Assembly: GCA_020744225.1 (NCBI GenBank)
Contig: JAGMWG010000006.1
Span: 744,001 to 808,000 of the forward strand
Direction of reading: 5' to 3'
DNA: 64,000 nucleotides
Source: Paraphoma chrysanthemicola
Taxonomy: Eukaryota > Ascomycota > Dothideomycetes > Pleosporales > Phaeosphaeriaceae
Shown here piece by piece: positions 35,510 through 46,248 of this stretch. The notes below the pieces were generated by a model. It worked only from the letters and a program-made list of their open reading frames with translations. It made no database searches and was not told the DNA's origin. Numbering within the stretch: the first letter of the stretch is position 1; each line of letters begins with the position of its first letter. The translations under genes were made by a program, and so were the position numbers.

Positions 35510-36091
35510 TCGTCGTGGCTTTGGCGCGGCGCTCGGGAAAGGACGATGATGTCTCAACCGGAATGTGCCACTCACCAAACGTAGGCAGCAACAGCGAGGC
35601 AGACTCGAATCGATCAGCATAATGATCACAGAAGCACCTGAAGTGATGGCTGTTTAGTATTGACAGCGACACTGCGAACGTATGAGAACCTGGGCTTTTG
35701 TAGCTTTATGGCGCTCGCTTCCGATTCCCGCGGGACATTTATTCGTGCTGGAAACGTTGCTGGCCCACTGAATTCTCAATTCATTACTGGCGATTATGAT
35801 GTCTTTCGCTGCTGGATCAGGAGTTTACTCTTGTATTTTGGTTCTACCTTGCGCTCTGAAAGACCCTTATGTAAGGAGCATTTTTGTCCTCGGGTTGACA
35901 GTGATGGCATGGCTATGCGCGATAGCAAAAGAGTTCACATGACTTGCGTTGTGATGAACCTCGTCATAGTCGGCGTACATTTCGTGCGTTGGCAGCACGA
36001 CCACCCGATCACGTCGGTACCAAATGACTAACGACTGGCCCTGAGGTCACTGGATTGTCCGTGCCCTCTTTTTGTTCGAGCGTGTATTGTC

Positions 36092-36204
36092 GGTGCCGTT
36101 GGGTGATCAAGTTCTCGACCATGCCGATCTGATCTGGTTATTCGACTGATCGCATGTTAGTGGGACGTTGTCAAGCTCACTTCTTGACCGGAAAAGCAAC
36201 CGTT
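36092..36204. repeat. Diverged direct repeat, copy B
   Basis: Partner of copy A, same orientation, about 0.8 kb apart. Similarity continues weakly with gaps for some tens of bases beyond the 113-bp block. Confidence 0.6.
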
Positions 36205-37446
36205 TTCGCAATCAAGAAATTATGGCATTCTGGGCGAAGGATGCACGCGAACCTGTCAGCGTCCTGCCAAGTCAAATAAGATGAGCGCATCTCGGCACCG
36301 TTGCCGTGCACAATATGGAAAAGTACTGCCTGCCCGCGGCTAGCAACGACGATTGGAAATGCGGACACCCAACGGTGCCTGGTGGTCCGCCATCGACCAC
36401 GCGAGCACCACACACACACGTCTACATCAGCACGGCATAACTTTGCGCAGAGCCTGGAGCGGTCACTCGTGCGCATCTTAACCGACTCACGTCTCGGCAG
36501 GGGTAAATCTTTATTTAGTCGGACGGCTGCAGCCGAAGAGACGGTTGGCCCTGTGTGGTTTGGTCTAGAACGCTAGTCTAGCCCTATCCACTTCTTCAGC
36601 CTCGCGGACGCCCCGACTCGAAAATCCCCGTTGTTGGCTGTTTAGCGTTCAAGAAACAGATTGAGTTTCCCAAGCAACGAAGTCAACAGCTGGCATGCCA
36701 TATCGCCCAGAAGTGTCCCAGGCGGAAGTTGTGTGGGTCTGGCATTGCTCTGACAGATCTCGCGCAACGTGGAGTCGAGGAACCGCGTCACAAACACCAT
36801 GCGTATCACATAAACGGCGAATGCGAAGAGAGCTGGCTCTTCGCACGTTGACTGGATCACCTGCAAGGGGTAAGCTCGCTTACCAGAGGATGCCGGTCAC
36901 TCCAAAATGACAGCTGAACATTCGATACGCGCCACAAAGCCAAGTTGCCTGTATGCGGTTAGCCCATCACAATGCTTAAACCAAATGATGTGCAAATTAG
37001 GTTCCTGGTTGGGTAATTGACGATGGTTTCTCACGCGGGATGCTAGCGGATCGAGTTCTCGACAAGCTCACGAGTACCAAGGCCTTGGGCCTGTCTCCGG
37101 CGAAATATAGCGCCATAATCGCGGAAGCCACACCTGAATCTGCTCCTAATTCTGGGCCTTGCGAGGAGGATTTCGCTTGCAGGCTCACGATGGATGCGAA
37201 AGTGCGCTTGTTGTTGGGTTCATATAAGGAGGCATTCGCGCTGTTTCAGCGTCCGGGAAAAATCGCATACCTTCAGTCTATACCTTCGTAATCGCATACA
37301 AGCCACGCTCATTACACTTCACTCGCTCCATACTAATTGTCTTGAACGACTCCTAGCCTCCGTTTTTACGAGTATCGCCTTGTCGCCGCTAGCCAATCAC
37401 CCACGTTGCACCAGCTCCGGCCCATTCTTCAGATCCGACGATCACA

Positions 37447-37794
37447 ATGACTGCTTCCGTCAACGGTCTATCAACGGCGATTATCGCTGTCATTTGCGTT
37501 GGTGGCATCTTCGGTCTATTGGCGCTCATTACCATCACATCTTTCTTCTGCAATCTGCCTAAACGTCTTCGCAAGAGGAAGGAAGCCAAGGAGGGTGGAA
37601 GGAAGAGTCCCTTGATGGACGAGGTGGATGTTGAGAAGGGCACACCAGAAGTATCGGTCACGGAGGTCGACAGCCAGGTCAGCCGTAATACCAAGAGCAG
37701 CCAGGCCACACGGGCGCCATCACCAGAGTGTCGCTGTGAGCATCCCGCCCCGATGCCTCGCGTACCAGCAGCGATGCACTCGCCACGCATCTAA
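37447..37794 (+). CDS. Small single-pass membrane protein, 115 aa, unknown function
   Basis: Intronless ORF with a good start context (CACAATGAC). The N-terminus is short and followed by one long hydrophobic helix (about residues 9-35: IIAVICVGGIFGLLALIT and on to TSFFC), then a basic patch (LPKRLRKRKEAK) and an acidic, Ser/Thr-rich hydrophilic tail (MDEVDVEKGTPEVSVTEVD) ending in PRI. The positive-inside rule places the tail in the cytosol. No domain recognised; such small proteins are common in filamentous fungi. An upstream TATAAG at 37223 and regular codon use support it, but a real product is not proven. Confidence 0.5.
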   Translation: MTASVNGLSTAIIAVICVGGIFGLLALITITSFFCNLPKRLRKRKEAKEGGRKSPLMDEVDVEKGTPEVSVTEVDSQVSRNTKSSQATRAPSPECRCEHPAPMPRVPAAMHSPRI

Positions 37795-38162
37795 GCGACT
37801 CCGCCGGTCGTTCATTTCCACTGGACGGCTTCGACATACACCTTTTGAGATGGGATTGATGTAATGGTCGCCGCGTCATGAAAGGAACATCTGGGCCATG
37901 GCTGGGCGTCACGTTCATGTCCACTCTTTTTCTCGGCGAAAGCTTCAGTGATACCCCCACCAATTCGGAAGGAACGAGATAACCTCTTATATTCTTTTCG
38001 ATGACGCGCTACCTTCTGGAACTTCCAAGCCAAGGCAGCTTCACGGACGAGTTTTCGTTCGCATATTGTCGCCAAGATATTTTGTAAAGATTTTGCGGAG
38101 ATCGGTCATGCAACCGTTACCTTTATATCTTTTTTGTGGAGGCCGGCCCGATCATCTTAGGC
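37795..38162. other. Intergenic gap
   Basis: Nothing recognised. Confidence 0.4.
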
Positions 38163-38566
38163 TCAACACCCAATACGGTCGACATCAGTTCGACGCGCTC
38201 GCTCTTCGGAACGACCTTTCCGCCGGCTACCCACATATTTTCTGATCGGATGGTCAGACGCGAGATGATTGCTGTCCTCGCTCATTCGGAACACCGACGC
38301 CGCTATATCGTGTAATGCGGAAGTGTCCATAATGGCAGGGTCTGGTAGGTCAGCGGGAAGTGCTGATCCCAGCAAGCAAGGCCATAAGCCTGCAGTTTCT
38401 TCATGTTAGCACTTAGCGATAAGCAAGCAACGCAATACACACCAATTTGACTTTCATATCTCGCTCTGACCGTCAGCGATTGATGCTGCTTGTGGAGACG
38501 TTCCCGCCTGTCTTTCGTCCTACCTGCCTTAGTCATAAGCACTAGCCCACTTAAGGCGCCCATCAT
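38163..38566 (-). CDS. Doubtful two-exon gene for an 89-aa protein
   Basis: A join of 38566..38524 (MMGALSGLVLMTKA) and 38389..38163 across a 134-nt GT-AG intron gives one open frame with a matching phase. The second part reads PADLPDPAIMDTSALHDIA, FRMSEDSNHLASDHPIRKY and a basic C-terminus. The N-terminal part is hydrophobic. There is no family match I can name, the intron is longer than the others here, and the codon pattern is only moderately convincing. It could be a relic. Confidence 0.25.
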
Positions 38567-38727
38567 CCTCTTAAGTCAGCCAGAGAACCAATCGGAGTCC
38601 CGTGGTCCAGCACAGCACCTGCATGAAGCCTCTGAGAAGCTGCACGCTGATATAATGTGAATGAGGCGGTGCTAACTACGTCGTTCAGATATGGACAGGT
38701 CAACGGTGATAGCGGACGGAAGCGTGT

Positions 38728-38733
38728 ATAAAG
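38728..38733 (+). promoter_or_regulatory. TATA box of the aldolase gene
   Basis: TATAAA exactly 100 bp before the ATG at 38828, a typical spacing for a regulated fungal promoter. Confidence 0.5.
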
Positions 38734-38827
38734 TCAGAAGGACGTGGAGACAGCAAGGACTAGCATTCCCTCCAACCTTCGATTCATCCCCAACAAGTCA
38801 TATCACTTACTTACTCAAACGTTCAAG

Positions 38828-39884
38828 ATGGCAGACTTCAAGCCCTACAGCGAGCAGAAAGAGCTCCATGCTAACGCACCCTACCGTTCGTCCATGCTCA
38901 CTTATCCTGGCAACCTCAGGCAGGCCTTCAAAGATGCGCATGCAGATCCCACAAAGACACTCGTTGGAATTGCCCACGGCATACCGAGCACATTCGTGAC
39001 CAAGCTCATTGCTTCCACCAAGCCCGACTTCATCTTCATCGATGTCGAGCACGGCATGTTCAACCGTCTGGAGTTGCACGAGTAAGCCGCACACACCTTT
39101 TGCCCGAAAAGGGTAAATAGGCTGTAGGTACTAACGGGTGTCAGCGCTATTCATGCCGCTCAGCATCATTCGGAAGGTCGCACCCAAGTCATCGTACGAG
39201 TGCCAAAGAATGACGAGGTCAGCTTGACGACTGCCTTGGATGCGGGTGCTGCTGGCATAATCATTCCGCACACCGAAAGCGCAGAGGAGGTCAAGCATTT
39301 CATGAAGGAGGCGTTTTATGGTACGTGATATTCGCCGTTCCGACCAATTCTTGCTGATATTTGCAGGCCCTATTGGCCACCGCTCGTTCTCGCCATGGAC
39401 GTTCACTCCCGGCCTGGCGACCTCACTGTACCCCAACGATCCTTACAACATCAACACCTCCAACAACCACGTTTGTATAATCCCACAAATCGAGTCCGTA
39501 AAAGGCGTTGCCAATGTTGAAGAGATTGCCGCGGTCCCTGGTGTTGCCGCGCTTATGTTTGGACCCGGCGATTTCATGATCGATGCTGGCCTCGATCTCG
39601 GCAAAGCATTAGGAGGAGAGCCAGAAAAGCCCTTCCTGGAAGCTATGGGTAAATTTGGTGCCGCGGCTGCGAAGAACAATATCCCCACGTTGGGTGGTGT
39701 CATGAGCCTCGACCAGATCCCCATGATGATTCAAAGTGGTATGAGAATCATCGCTGTACAGTTCGATGTCTGGGGCTTCACAAGACTGATGGATGACTCG
39801 CTGAAGACGGCGAGGAACTATGCGAAGCAGTCTGGTGGAATTGCGAATGGCGCTATACCCAATGGACAGCCAAAGCCGGAATAA
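38828..39884 (+). CDS. HpcH/HpaI-family aldolase (class II pyruvate aldolase), 315 aa
   Basis: Divalent-metal aldolase superfamily that cleaves 4-hydroxy-2-oxo acids to pyruvate and an aldehyde (homoprotocatechuate-type pathways) or related substrates. Exons 38828..39081, 39145..39320 and 39367..39884, GT-AG introns with matching phases. Landmarks along the barrel: PDFIFIDVEHGMFN (catalytic His region), QVIVRVPKND (Arg), AAGIIIPHTESAEEV, YGPIGHRSFSP, VCIIPQIESVKG (metal-binding Glu), and LMFGPGDFMID (metal-binding Asp). Length is slightly above bacterial HpaI (about 265). It is convergent with the neighbouring regulator gene; together with the dehydrogenase beyond it this may be a small catabolic unit. 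The exact substrate is unknown. Confidence 0.9.
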
Positions 39885-40068
39885 GGTCGACTAATAGAGC
39901 CCTTCGATGACGAAAAGGTCATAGAGCGGATAGAATCTCAAACTTTGCTGTTGATCTTCGACGTAGCTCTTTGTATTAGAGGATAGCCTTTCTTGAGCTT
40001 TGTTGAAGAAAGAGCACAGTAGCACCACCTTGGCAATAAAGTCATAGCCTTACGTTACGGTCCCATTC

Positions 40069-41659
40069 CTAGCTCCGCTCGATTGAAAGTGTCATCCATA
40101 AGAGCATGGATAAGTCGTCGGCTTTTTCACACCATGTTGAGATCTCATTCTCCCATCCAACAGATCTTGTGGAGAGTTCACCTTTTCCAGATGTTTGCTT
40201 CATTGAAAGTAGGTCTCTGAACAGCAGTCGTCTATGCCCTGTTATCTGCCTGCTTTGTATGTCTTCCTGGTATCGTTCCTGCCATTCCGTGTTCGATAGC
40301 GATTGCCATAGATCACGAGTACAAGGTAAAGGTATGTCGTAGAATTCCGGACACGCTTCGCTTGCTGGAGTAGGGCCGTCTGTTTGGAGCAGTATATCGA
40401 TCAAAAAGATGACAGAATAGGTCCTACGACATCATTAGCTTTCAACTAGACGCGGTCTGCTCTGCAGGGCAATCGCTGTAGGCTAAAGTGCTTGATGAAC
40501 ACACCTCCTGAGGCTCTCCACCAGGACCCATTCGACGCGCGAGCCGCACACATGCTTCACATCTAAGCCCCATGCACATATTTCATATAGTTTCTCTCCG
40601 ATATTCTGCGGTCACAAACCTAATCAGCGATGCTTGTGCCGAACGGGACATGTGGCGGACTACAGACCTCAATCGTCTCGACCAGCCACGCTGCCTCACC
40701 TATGGTCACTGATTCAGTACACTGGGAGCACAGTATGCCATACACCACCGCCGTTTGCAGAGCCTGCAACATCTCAAGCATATCATAGGCTTCAAACTAT
40801 TCACGAGATTTAGAATTAGACTCGTGTAGGAAAGGCTAACAAGGCTTGCACTTACTTCAAGTTCAATCTGCCGGAGGTGTGCACAGATTTGCTGCCACAC
40901 AAAGTTGTGACATCCCGGAAGGTGTGAGTGGAACATTTGCGTCAGATTGGCACAGACTGCTAGCATTCCTGGTAGGCATCTATGGCGAGAACCAGGCGGA
41001 CATCTGCCGGCGCTACCGAGGGAACAAGGTGGATAGATGAATGGCGGTAGTTCTTTCCCTTCTGCCAGCAAGTGTGTGAAGCTCGACAATCGAGTGAACA
41101 CCATTTTCGCCGTTAAAGAGCCTTGCTGTAGTGTTCTAGAGCGCTGTGAAAGCTGTGGGCCGAGGGCCTTACAGCTTGGAATTGTGTTGAGCCAGTAGCT
41201 GGACGGATCAAAAGAATCTAAATCGTGCAGTGGAAACATGAATGGCTCGACCAACGGCGACATGCGCAAGGCGATTTCGGGCCGCTGCGCATAGTGAAAC
41301 ATAGGATCGAGCGATTCTGGTGCTTCGAATGAGTCTGGTGGGGCCGCTGTAGACTCAACTAATCGAATTGTATTTGATGGTGCCTGCACGATCGCGACTG
41401 TTTCAGCTGGGATGACTTCCGTCGATGTATCGTGCGCTATTGCCAAGGAAGCCTTCTTGTCTGTCACATCCGTAGATTTAGCAACTCTCAATAAGGGCTT
41501 GAGAGATCGTAAGCCCTCAGTCCTCCGACTCGTTGCTTCCCGGGTCGGGTAGTGGCACTCGATTCCTTTCTTTGAGCATCGCGAACACGGGATGGCCAAT
41601 GAGCACCGCGCCTTTGCCGTACGACAGCTATCACAAGCTTTGGCTCGTTGGACGGGCAT
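40069..41659 (-). CDS. Zn2Cys6 transcription factor, 462 aa
   Basis: Fungal-specific DNA-binding regulator, nuclear. Four exons: 41659..40856, 40796..40668, 40605..40505 and 40423..40069; all GT-AG, phases agree. The start ATG is MPVQRAKACDSC; the open frame upstream has no ATG. The zinc cluster ACDSCRTAKARCS to CSRCSKKGIECHYP (residues about 8-36) has six Cys in the order C-x2-C-x6-C-x5-C-x2-C-x6-C. The middle is variable. The C-terminal part (QALQTAVVYGILCSQCTESV, EWVLVESLRRTYSVIFLID, then EFYDIPLPCTRDLWQS) is the usual end of the short C6 regulators found beside metabolic genes. It is divergent from the dehydrogenase gene across 385 bp, so control of that gene is a reasonable guess. Confidence 0.88.
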
Positions 41660-42044
41660 AAAGGCGCTGTCCGGGAATGGTGTAAAAGAGATGGATCTAA
41701 CCAGGTGCCGTGTGAGATGGAAGGAGCTGGCCCACCGCCGGAGTTGCGAGCCAATCAGCGCCGAAGCATGGTCGGAGAGTGGAGCCAATCAACATGCTCC
41801 GCGGTCCAAAGGGATGCAAAGGACCAAAGTTCTCGCAAGCTTGCGTAGACTTGATAACATTAGTCGTCGACTCTCCGAAGATGTGTAAGATACGGACGAA
41901 ATATAAGAAAGGTTGGTGCAGGTTGCATATATAAAGAGACGCTTGTCACGCTTTCCAACTTAGCAAGGCAATCTCGAAACCAATTCGACAACACACACAA
42001 GATTCTTCCTCACAACCATTCAACCATATATTTCACTACCAAAC
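41660..42044. promoter_or_regulatory. Shared promoter region of the Zn2Cys6 regulator and the dehydrogenase
   Basis: 385 bp between divergent ATGs; the likely place for binding sites of the regulator. Contains CGG triplets on both strands (for example near 41737-41745 and 41800-41803), but no clear inverted CGG pair that I would name as the operator. Confidence 0.45.
41928..41935 (+). promoter_or_regulatory. TATA box of the dehydrogenase gene
   Basis: TATATAAA about 115 bp before the ATG at 42045, followed by an A/C-rich leader. Suggests a regulated rather than housekeeping promoter. Confidence 0.55.
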
Positions 42045-43047
42045 ATGGACAACAAACGTCAAAAGACATGCCTGGTCACAGGCTGCTCCAGCGGCGGCGT
42101 CGGTGCTGCTATTGCCGAAGCCTTCGCCCACCACGGATACCACGTCTTCGCGACCGCGCGGACACCGTCCAAAATTCCTCAAACATTACACACATCACCA
42201 AATGTCACAGTTCTCACCCTCGATGTGACTTCAACTGTATCAATCGTTGCAGCTGTCAAGTCTGTGCAAGAAAAGAGTGGGGGAATGCTCGACGTGCTGA
42301 TCAATAATGCTGGTCACAGTCTGAATACGCCTGCCCTGGATGCATCTATCGAAGAAACAAAGAAGCTCTTCAACGCGAATTTCTTCGGCGTGCTTGAAAC
42401 GATCCAGGCATTTCAGCACATGCTTATTAGGGCAAAGGGGTGTATCGTCAACAACTCGTCCGTAGGAGGTTATCAACCATTCCCATTCATCAGTAAGTAC
42501 CCAACGTCGTGGCCTATCAGCTACCGTGAAAGCTAATCGTAATGCCCTTCTAGCACTTTACCAAGCGAGCAAGGCCGCTCTGACCATTGCTGGCGAAGGA
42601 TGGCGCCTTGAACTGGCTCCTCTCGGTGTGCGAGTCATTACCCTCGTAACCGGAGGAGTTGCGACAAAGTTCCTGAACAACATACAGCCAGTAGAGCTTC
42701 CCAAAGACTCGTATTACATGTCCATCAAGGATGTGATTGACGACCACCCGGAAAATGTTCCATTTGGTATGAAGCCAGAGGTTTTCGCCAACGACGTATT
42801 GCGCCGTGTGGAGAAGGGTTCTACAGGCAAAGCGTGGGTTGGTGGTGCCATTCCCATGATTCGCATGGCGCTTTGGTTCTTTCCGCAATGGGCCCTGGTA
42901 CGTAGTGACGGTGTAATTATTCCATTGATTTGTTACTGACTAAAGGAACAGGACCGAGTTTCCCTTATGTCGAAGCCGCCTTTCACGCAAAGAATTGCGG
43001 ATGAATATGCGAAGAGGATCGCGTCTAATTCAACGAAAGCAATTTGA
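42045..43047 (+). CDS. Short-chain dehydrogenase/reductase (AYR1-like), 295 aa
   Basis: Classical SDR, NADP(H)-dependent by family habit; the closest well-known relative is yeast Ayr1, a 1-acyl-dihydroxyacetone-phosphate reductase of the ER and lipid droplets. Exons 42045..42492, 42554..42897 and 42952..43047, GT-AG with matching phases. Motifs: nucleotide-binding TGCSSGGVG (residues 12-20), LINNAG, catalytic Ser in NNSSVGG (about 138) and the YxxxK pair in YQASK (Tyr152, Lys156), the latter spanning the first intron (ITLYQASKAAL). The C-terminal hydrophobic stretch (MIRMALWFFPQWAL) is typical of membrane-associated Ayr1-like members. Substrate not certain: in this family it can also be a secondary metabolite. 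Confidence 0.9.
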
Positions 43048-43147
43048 ACAGACAGTACTGGAGGGAGTACCAATATTTCTTTGAGTTTCTCTTGGTAGGT
43101 CCTCTCCAGGCATGACGAACAGCGTCGTGTTCGGAAAGAAGGGGGCA

Positions 43148-45195
43148 TTAATCGTACAGTCTGGTCCATGACAACTTCTTTGGGTTCGCGTCCATGGTAG
43201 CCAGTGCAATGTGTCCAATAGTCTCTTCGCTCTTTACATCCCCAATTCGCACTTTGACGTCCCGCATCGCTCTCGAGATTTCCAATCCGCTCAGTGAAGA
43301 GGATGCATAATGCGTGAAGTACGGATTGTTCGAAGCAGAAGATGACACAAAACCGAGCGTGTCTGGAGTCCGAGTAATGAGCCCAAGAACGAGTGAGAGG
43401 TTAGCAGCGGTGAACAGTACCAAAGCTGCCATAATTGTTACAATGGCGAGTTCTGTGTTACAACTGTATACATCGCCTTCTGTCCGAGTGACCGTAGTAT
43501 TCGTATTTATCCAAGTGCTAGCATCCATGTCTAGAGCCCTTTGCAAGTCATTCATTCGTGTGCCACTGCCAAGTGATGCATCCCAGAAGGTATTTATGGC
43601 TGTCTGTAAGCGTCGTGTGAAGATAACAAGTGGCAATTGCGTCATGAGATCAATGTAAGGATGTGCTGGGTCTTCAAGCGTGGACAGATCATTGTTCACC
43701 ATCCAGTGCTCTATGAGCTCACTTGTGCTGATGTTGCCTTGTGTGGAACCAAGATCGGCGCCGGGCATCCATTCGCTGATTTTTTGAAATACCGATAACG
43801 GAGAATGTGTCAAGGTAGCATTACTCCAGACTTCCGCAGCGTTAATTTTCAGTCTACGTAAAGCGCGGACTGCGCAAGAGCGATCGTGGCATTGGATATG
43901 CGACTCGACGACCACCGGAGAGGCTGAGCATGACGCAGATGTGATCTTGACATCCTCAGATGGTTGATGCTGCATGGAGAGGTAATCGAAGGTAATAATG
44001 CCATCATTACTGTTCCCTTCATCCACACGAATGTGAAACGTAGGGCATTGATCCTCACCACAAGTAGGACGGCTGCTGTTCGAAGAGGGAGTCGGTGGCC
44101 ATGCAGAACCTAGTGGGAGCTGATCCATAGAGTGACAATCAACTTCCCAATAGTGTGAAACCAACTCGAAGGAGTAGTTGCCAAGGTCTGGCAAACCGAC
44201 TACTGGAACTCCAAGGATAGAAGTGTACATTATGAGAGTGGTGTTGCCAACTATATGCCAAACACCACTCGCGCTGGTGACAGTATCATTATCCTGGTCT
44301 AGATATCTGATGTCAGGTATCTTCACAAATCCAAACAGGTCCATGGGTTCGGGCAAGCTTTGACGAGATGTCTGTACTGCAGTCATGTACAGTGGGCCGT
44401 ATAATGACCACCTCTTCTGCGCCAGATCTGCTGACTGTATATAAGACTTTTGTGGATATTCTTGCCAGGGGTAGTAGCTGACGGTACTGTTGTTGGTACT
44501 TGTGAGAGGCTTTGTAGAGAGAAGCCGAAGGGAAGCCTGGCCGCCGAGTGGGGAGATAAACCATGCTACGAGGATAGATATGCCAAGTGCGTCGAGTTTC
44601 CGCAGAGTGATTTGTCGCTCAAGAGTCGAGAATATAGACTGGCATCCTATGAGTCTTTCGAGGTTCTTCGCCGAACATAGTCAGCTTGATGTGTAGCACA
44701 GTAATTAAAGAGGACACTTGCGCCAAGGGTAGTTCCACGCTCTGCTCTGAACAGGCCTATGCGACGCAGGAGCTTACCCAAAATGCCAGCGTATACGATT
44801 GGAAAAATGGTGGGCGAAAGGAGCGTCATTGCCTTGACCGTCTCACCATATTCGGAGATTGGTCGGTTGTTCAGTCCGAGACACATGCCGGGTACGACTG
44901 TTAATAGAGTCAGCGATAGTTCTTTATGCACCTCTGGGGTCAAACCTAAGAAGAAGACTGGCCCCAAGGTCATGATCGTGTCCACCACTCCATGTCCAAC
45001 GAAATACCAAGAGTTTCGTTCGTTTCTCGACAGTGAACCGACTGATATACTCTCACCGTCGCCCAAAGCTGATCGCTTGCTCTCAAGCAGCTCGATCGAA
45101 TCGGTGGTAAGCGCAACTGATGTCCTTGCGTCTTCATCGTCGACTGTGGCAACAGATTCGTAGGTCTCCTGATTTTTCTGAATCGAGGTAGACAT
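43148..45195 (-). CDS. Multi-pass membrane protein of an uncharacterised fungal family, 665 aa
   Basis: Two exons, 45195..44716 and 44665..43148. The intron (50 nt) has a weak donor (GTCCTC) and an AAG acceptor, but only this join restores the frame (TTLGASNLERLIGCQ). N-terminal cytosolic tail (MSTSIQKNQETYESVATVDD), then several TM segments: VDTIMTLGPVFFLGL, MTLLSPTIFPIVYAGILG next to RAERGTTLG, and LGISILVAWFISPLGGQAS. A long non-cytoplasmic region follows with Cys residues and N-glycosylation sequons, and a last TM helix (AIVTIMAALVLFTAANLSLV). The SPLGGQASLR motif after a TM helix recurs in many unnamed filamentous-fungal membrane proteins. It has no enzyme or transporter signature. Start ATG chosen as the only in-frame one. 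Confidence 0.75.
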
Positions 45196-46011
45196 GGCTC
45201 GTAGTCCTGGTGATCTGGACTGATTTGAGTCAAGGTTATTGTGTCGTTCATGCCGTAAGAACAAAGTAGACAAGACCAGGCTGAAAGCCTCTGGATATTT
45301 CTTTTGTCAACGTGGCGGGGTCAGGCAATTTCTCGCTTACTTGCAGCGATTGGAACCACACGCGGAAGGGAGGCTGACGCATATCGGGAGCGGACCGTCA
45401 TGATTGGGCTTTGGGGGCGGGAGCTCGTTCAGCCTTGGGGCTGGATGTGCATGATCTGCAACTTGGTCGTAGCCTTGGAGTGCAATTCCCGCAGACCATT
45501 GGCCCAGCGTAGCACACCGGTCTTATCGGCCCCATCCTAGTCCCTAAGTTGCGAGTGCATATCTTCATCCCAAATGTCGTGACTGAGTAAGAGCATGGCC
45601 GGTGAACCTTACGATGACGAAAGTAATAGCCCTGCGTGGCTGAAATTGGCTTAGCTTACGCACTAGCGTTCATTGACCTTGCCAATAGGTAATCGAAGCT
45701 GAAAGACTACACAGAAGTGTATCCTTCGTACTGTCTGTAAGTTGCATTAAGAGCCTCATCTTCTCATTCTGGTCTTTGTAGTCGACGGCCTGACGTGATC
45801 GCGCAAGGAAGTTTCGATTTGCGCACTCTTGGTGGCGACAGCTTGATAGGAACTGCTCTTACTATTCTCTCAGTTGAGGATTTTGTATGTACCGAAAGAA
45901 CTCGCTGCCAAACTATAATCTCTCTTGGTCAATTTTTTCCCTTCAGACACAGCCGTTCCCGACAATTCCAATCATCAATCATCAGGCCAAAACGTCTGGA
46001 AGCCTCCCACC
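45196..46011. other. Intergenic, about 800 bp
   Basis: Upstream of the membrane protein gene. No supportable gene. Confidence 0.4.
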
Positions 46012-46248
46012 TCAATGCGACCCATCACTAAATCCCGCATCTTGTACCCGTTCGCCAGTCCAGCCCTCAGGGTACTCCAAATACTTCTTCTTGTCGACAA
46101 CCCAGCCTCCGTTCATGTTTGACACGACTCTTGTCTCGACGACGACTTGAATGCGCGGGTCACGCCAGTATGGTTGGCGTGTTGTCGGGAATGATTTGCT
46201 GTTTGGGCGGAGTGGAAGCGATGCAGCGTTTGATGCCGTGCTCGCCAT
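46012..46248 (-). CDS. Small protein, 78 aa, unknown function
   Basis: Single-exon ORF from ATG 46248 with regular, C/G-ending codons. The N-terminal 25 residues are Ser/Ala/Pro-rich; the middle reads PYWRDPRIQVVVETRVVSN and the end MNGGWVVDKKKYLEYPEGW followed by a short acidic tail. No signal peptide, TM segment or Cys. It may be a complete small cytosolic protein or the last exon of something larger; the open frame continues upstream of the ATG for a few codons only. No family recognised. Confidence 0.4.
   Translation of the reverse strand: MASTASNAASLPLRPNSKSFPTTRQPYWRDPRIQVVVETRVVSNMNGGWVVDKKKYLEYPEGWTGERVQDAGFSDGSH

Larger units (their letters stand above)
34303..37446. other. Gene-poor region, about 3.1 kb, with decayed repeats
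   Basis: No supportable gene. It holds a pair of diverged direct repeats (35298-35410 and 36092-36204), the third copy of the 13-bp motif, and flanking sequence that resembles the region upstream of paralog 2. A TATAAG lies at 37223, about 220 bp before the next gene. Confidence 0.5.

Noticed and set aside
44490..44530. Apparent frameshift in the multi-pass membrane protein (43148-45195)
   Set aside because: On re-reading the bases the frame is continuous (LLSTKPLTSTNNSTVSYY); the first impression came from a copying slip of two bases.
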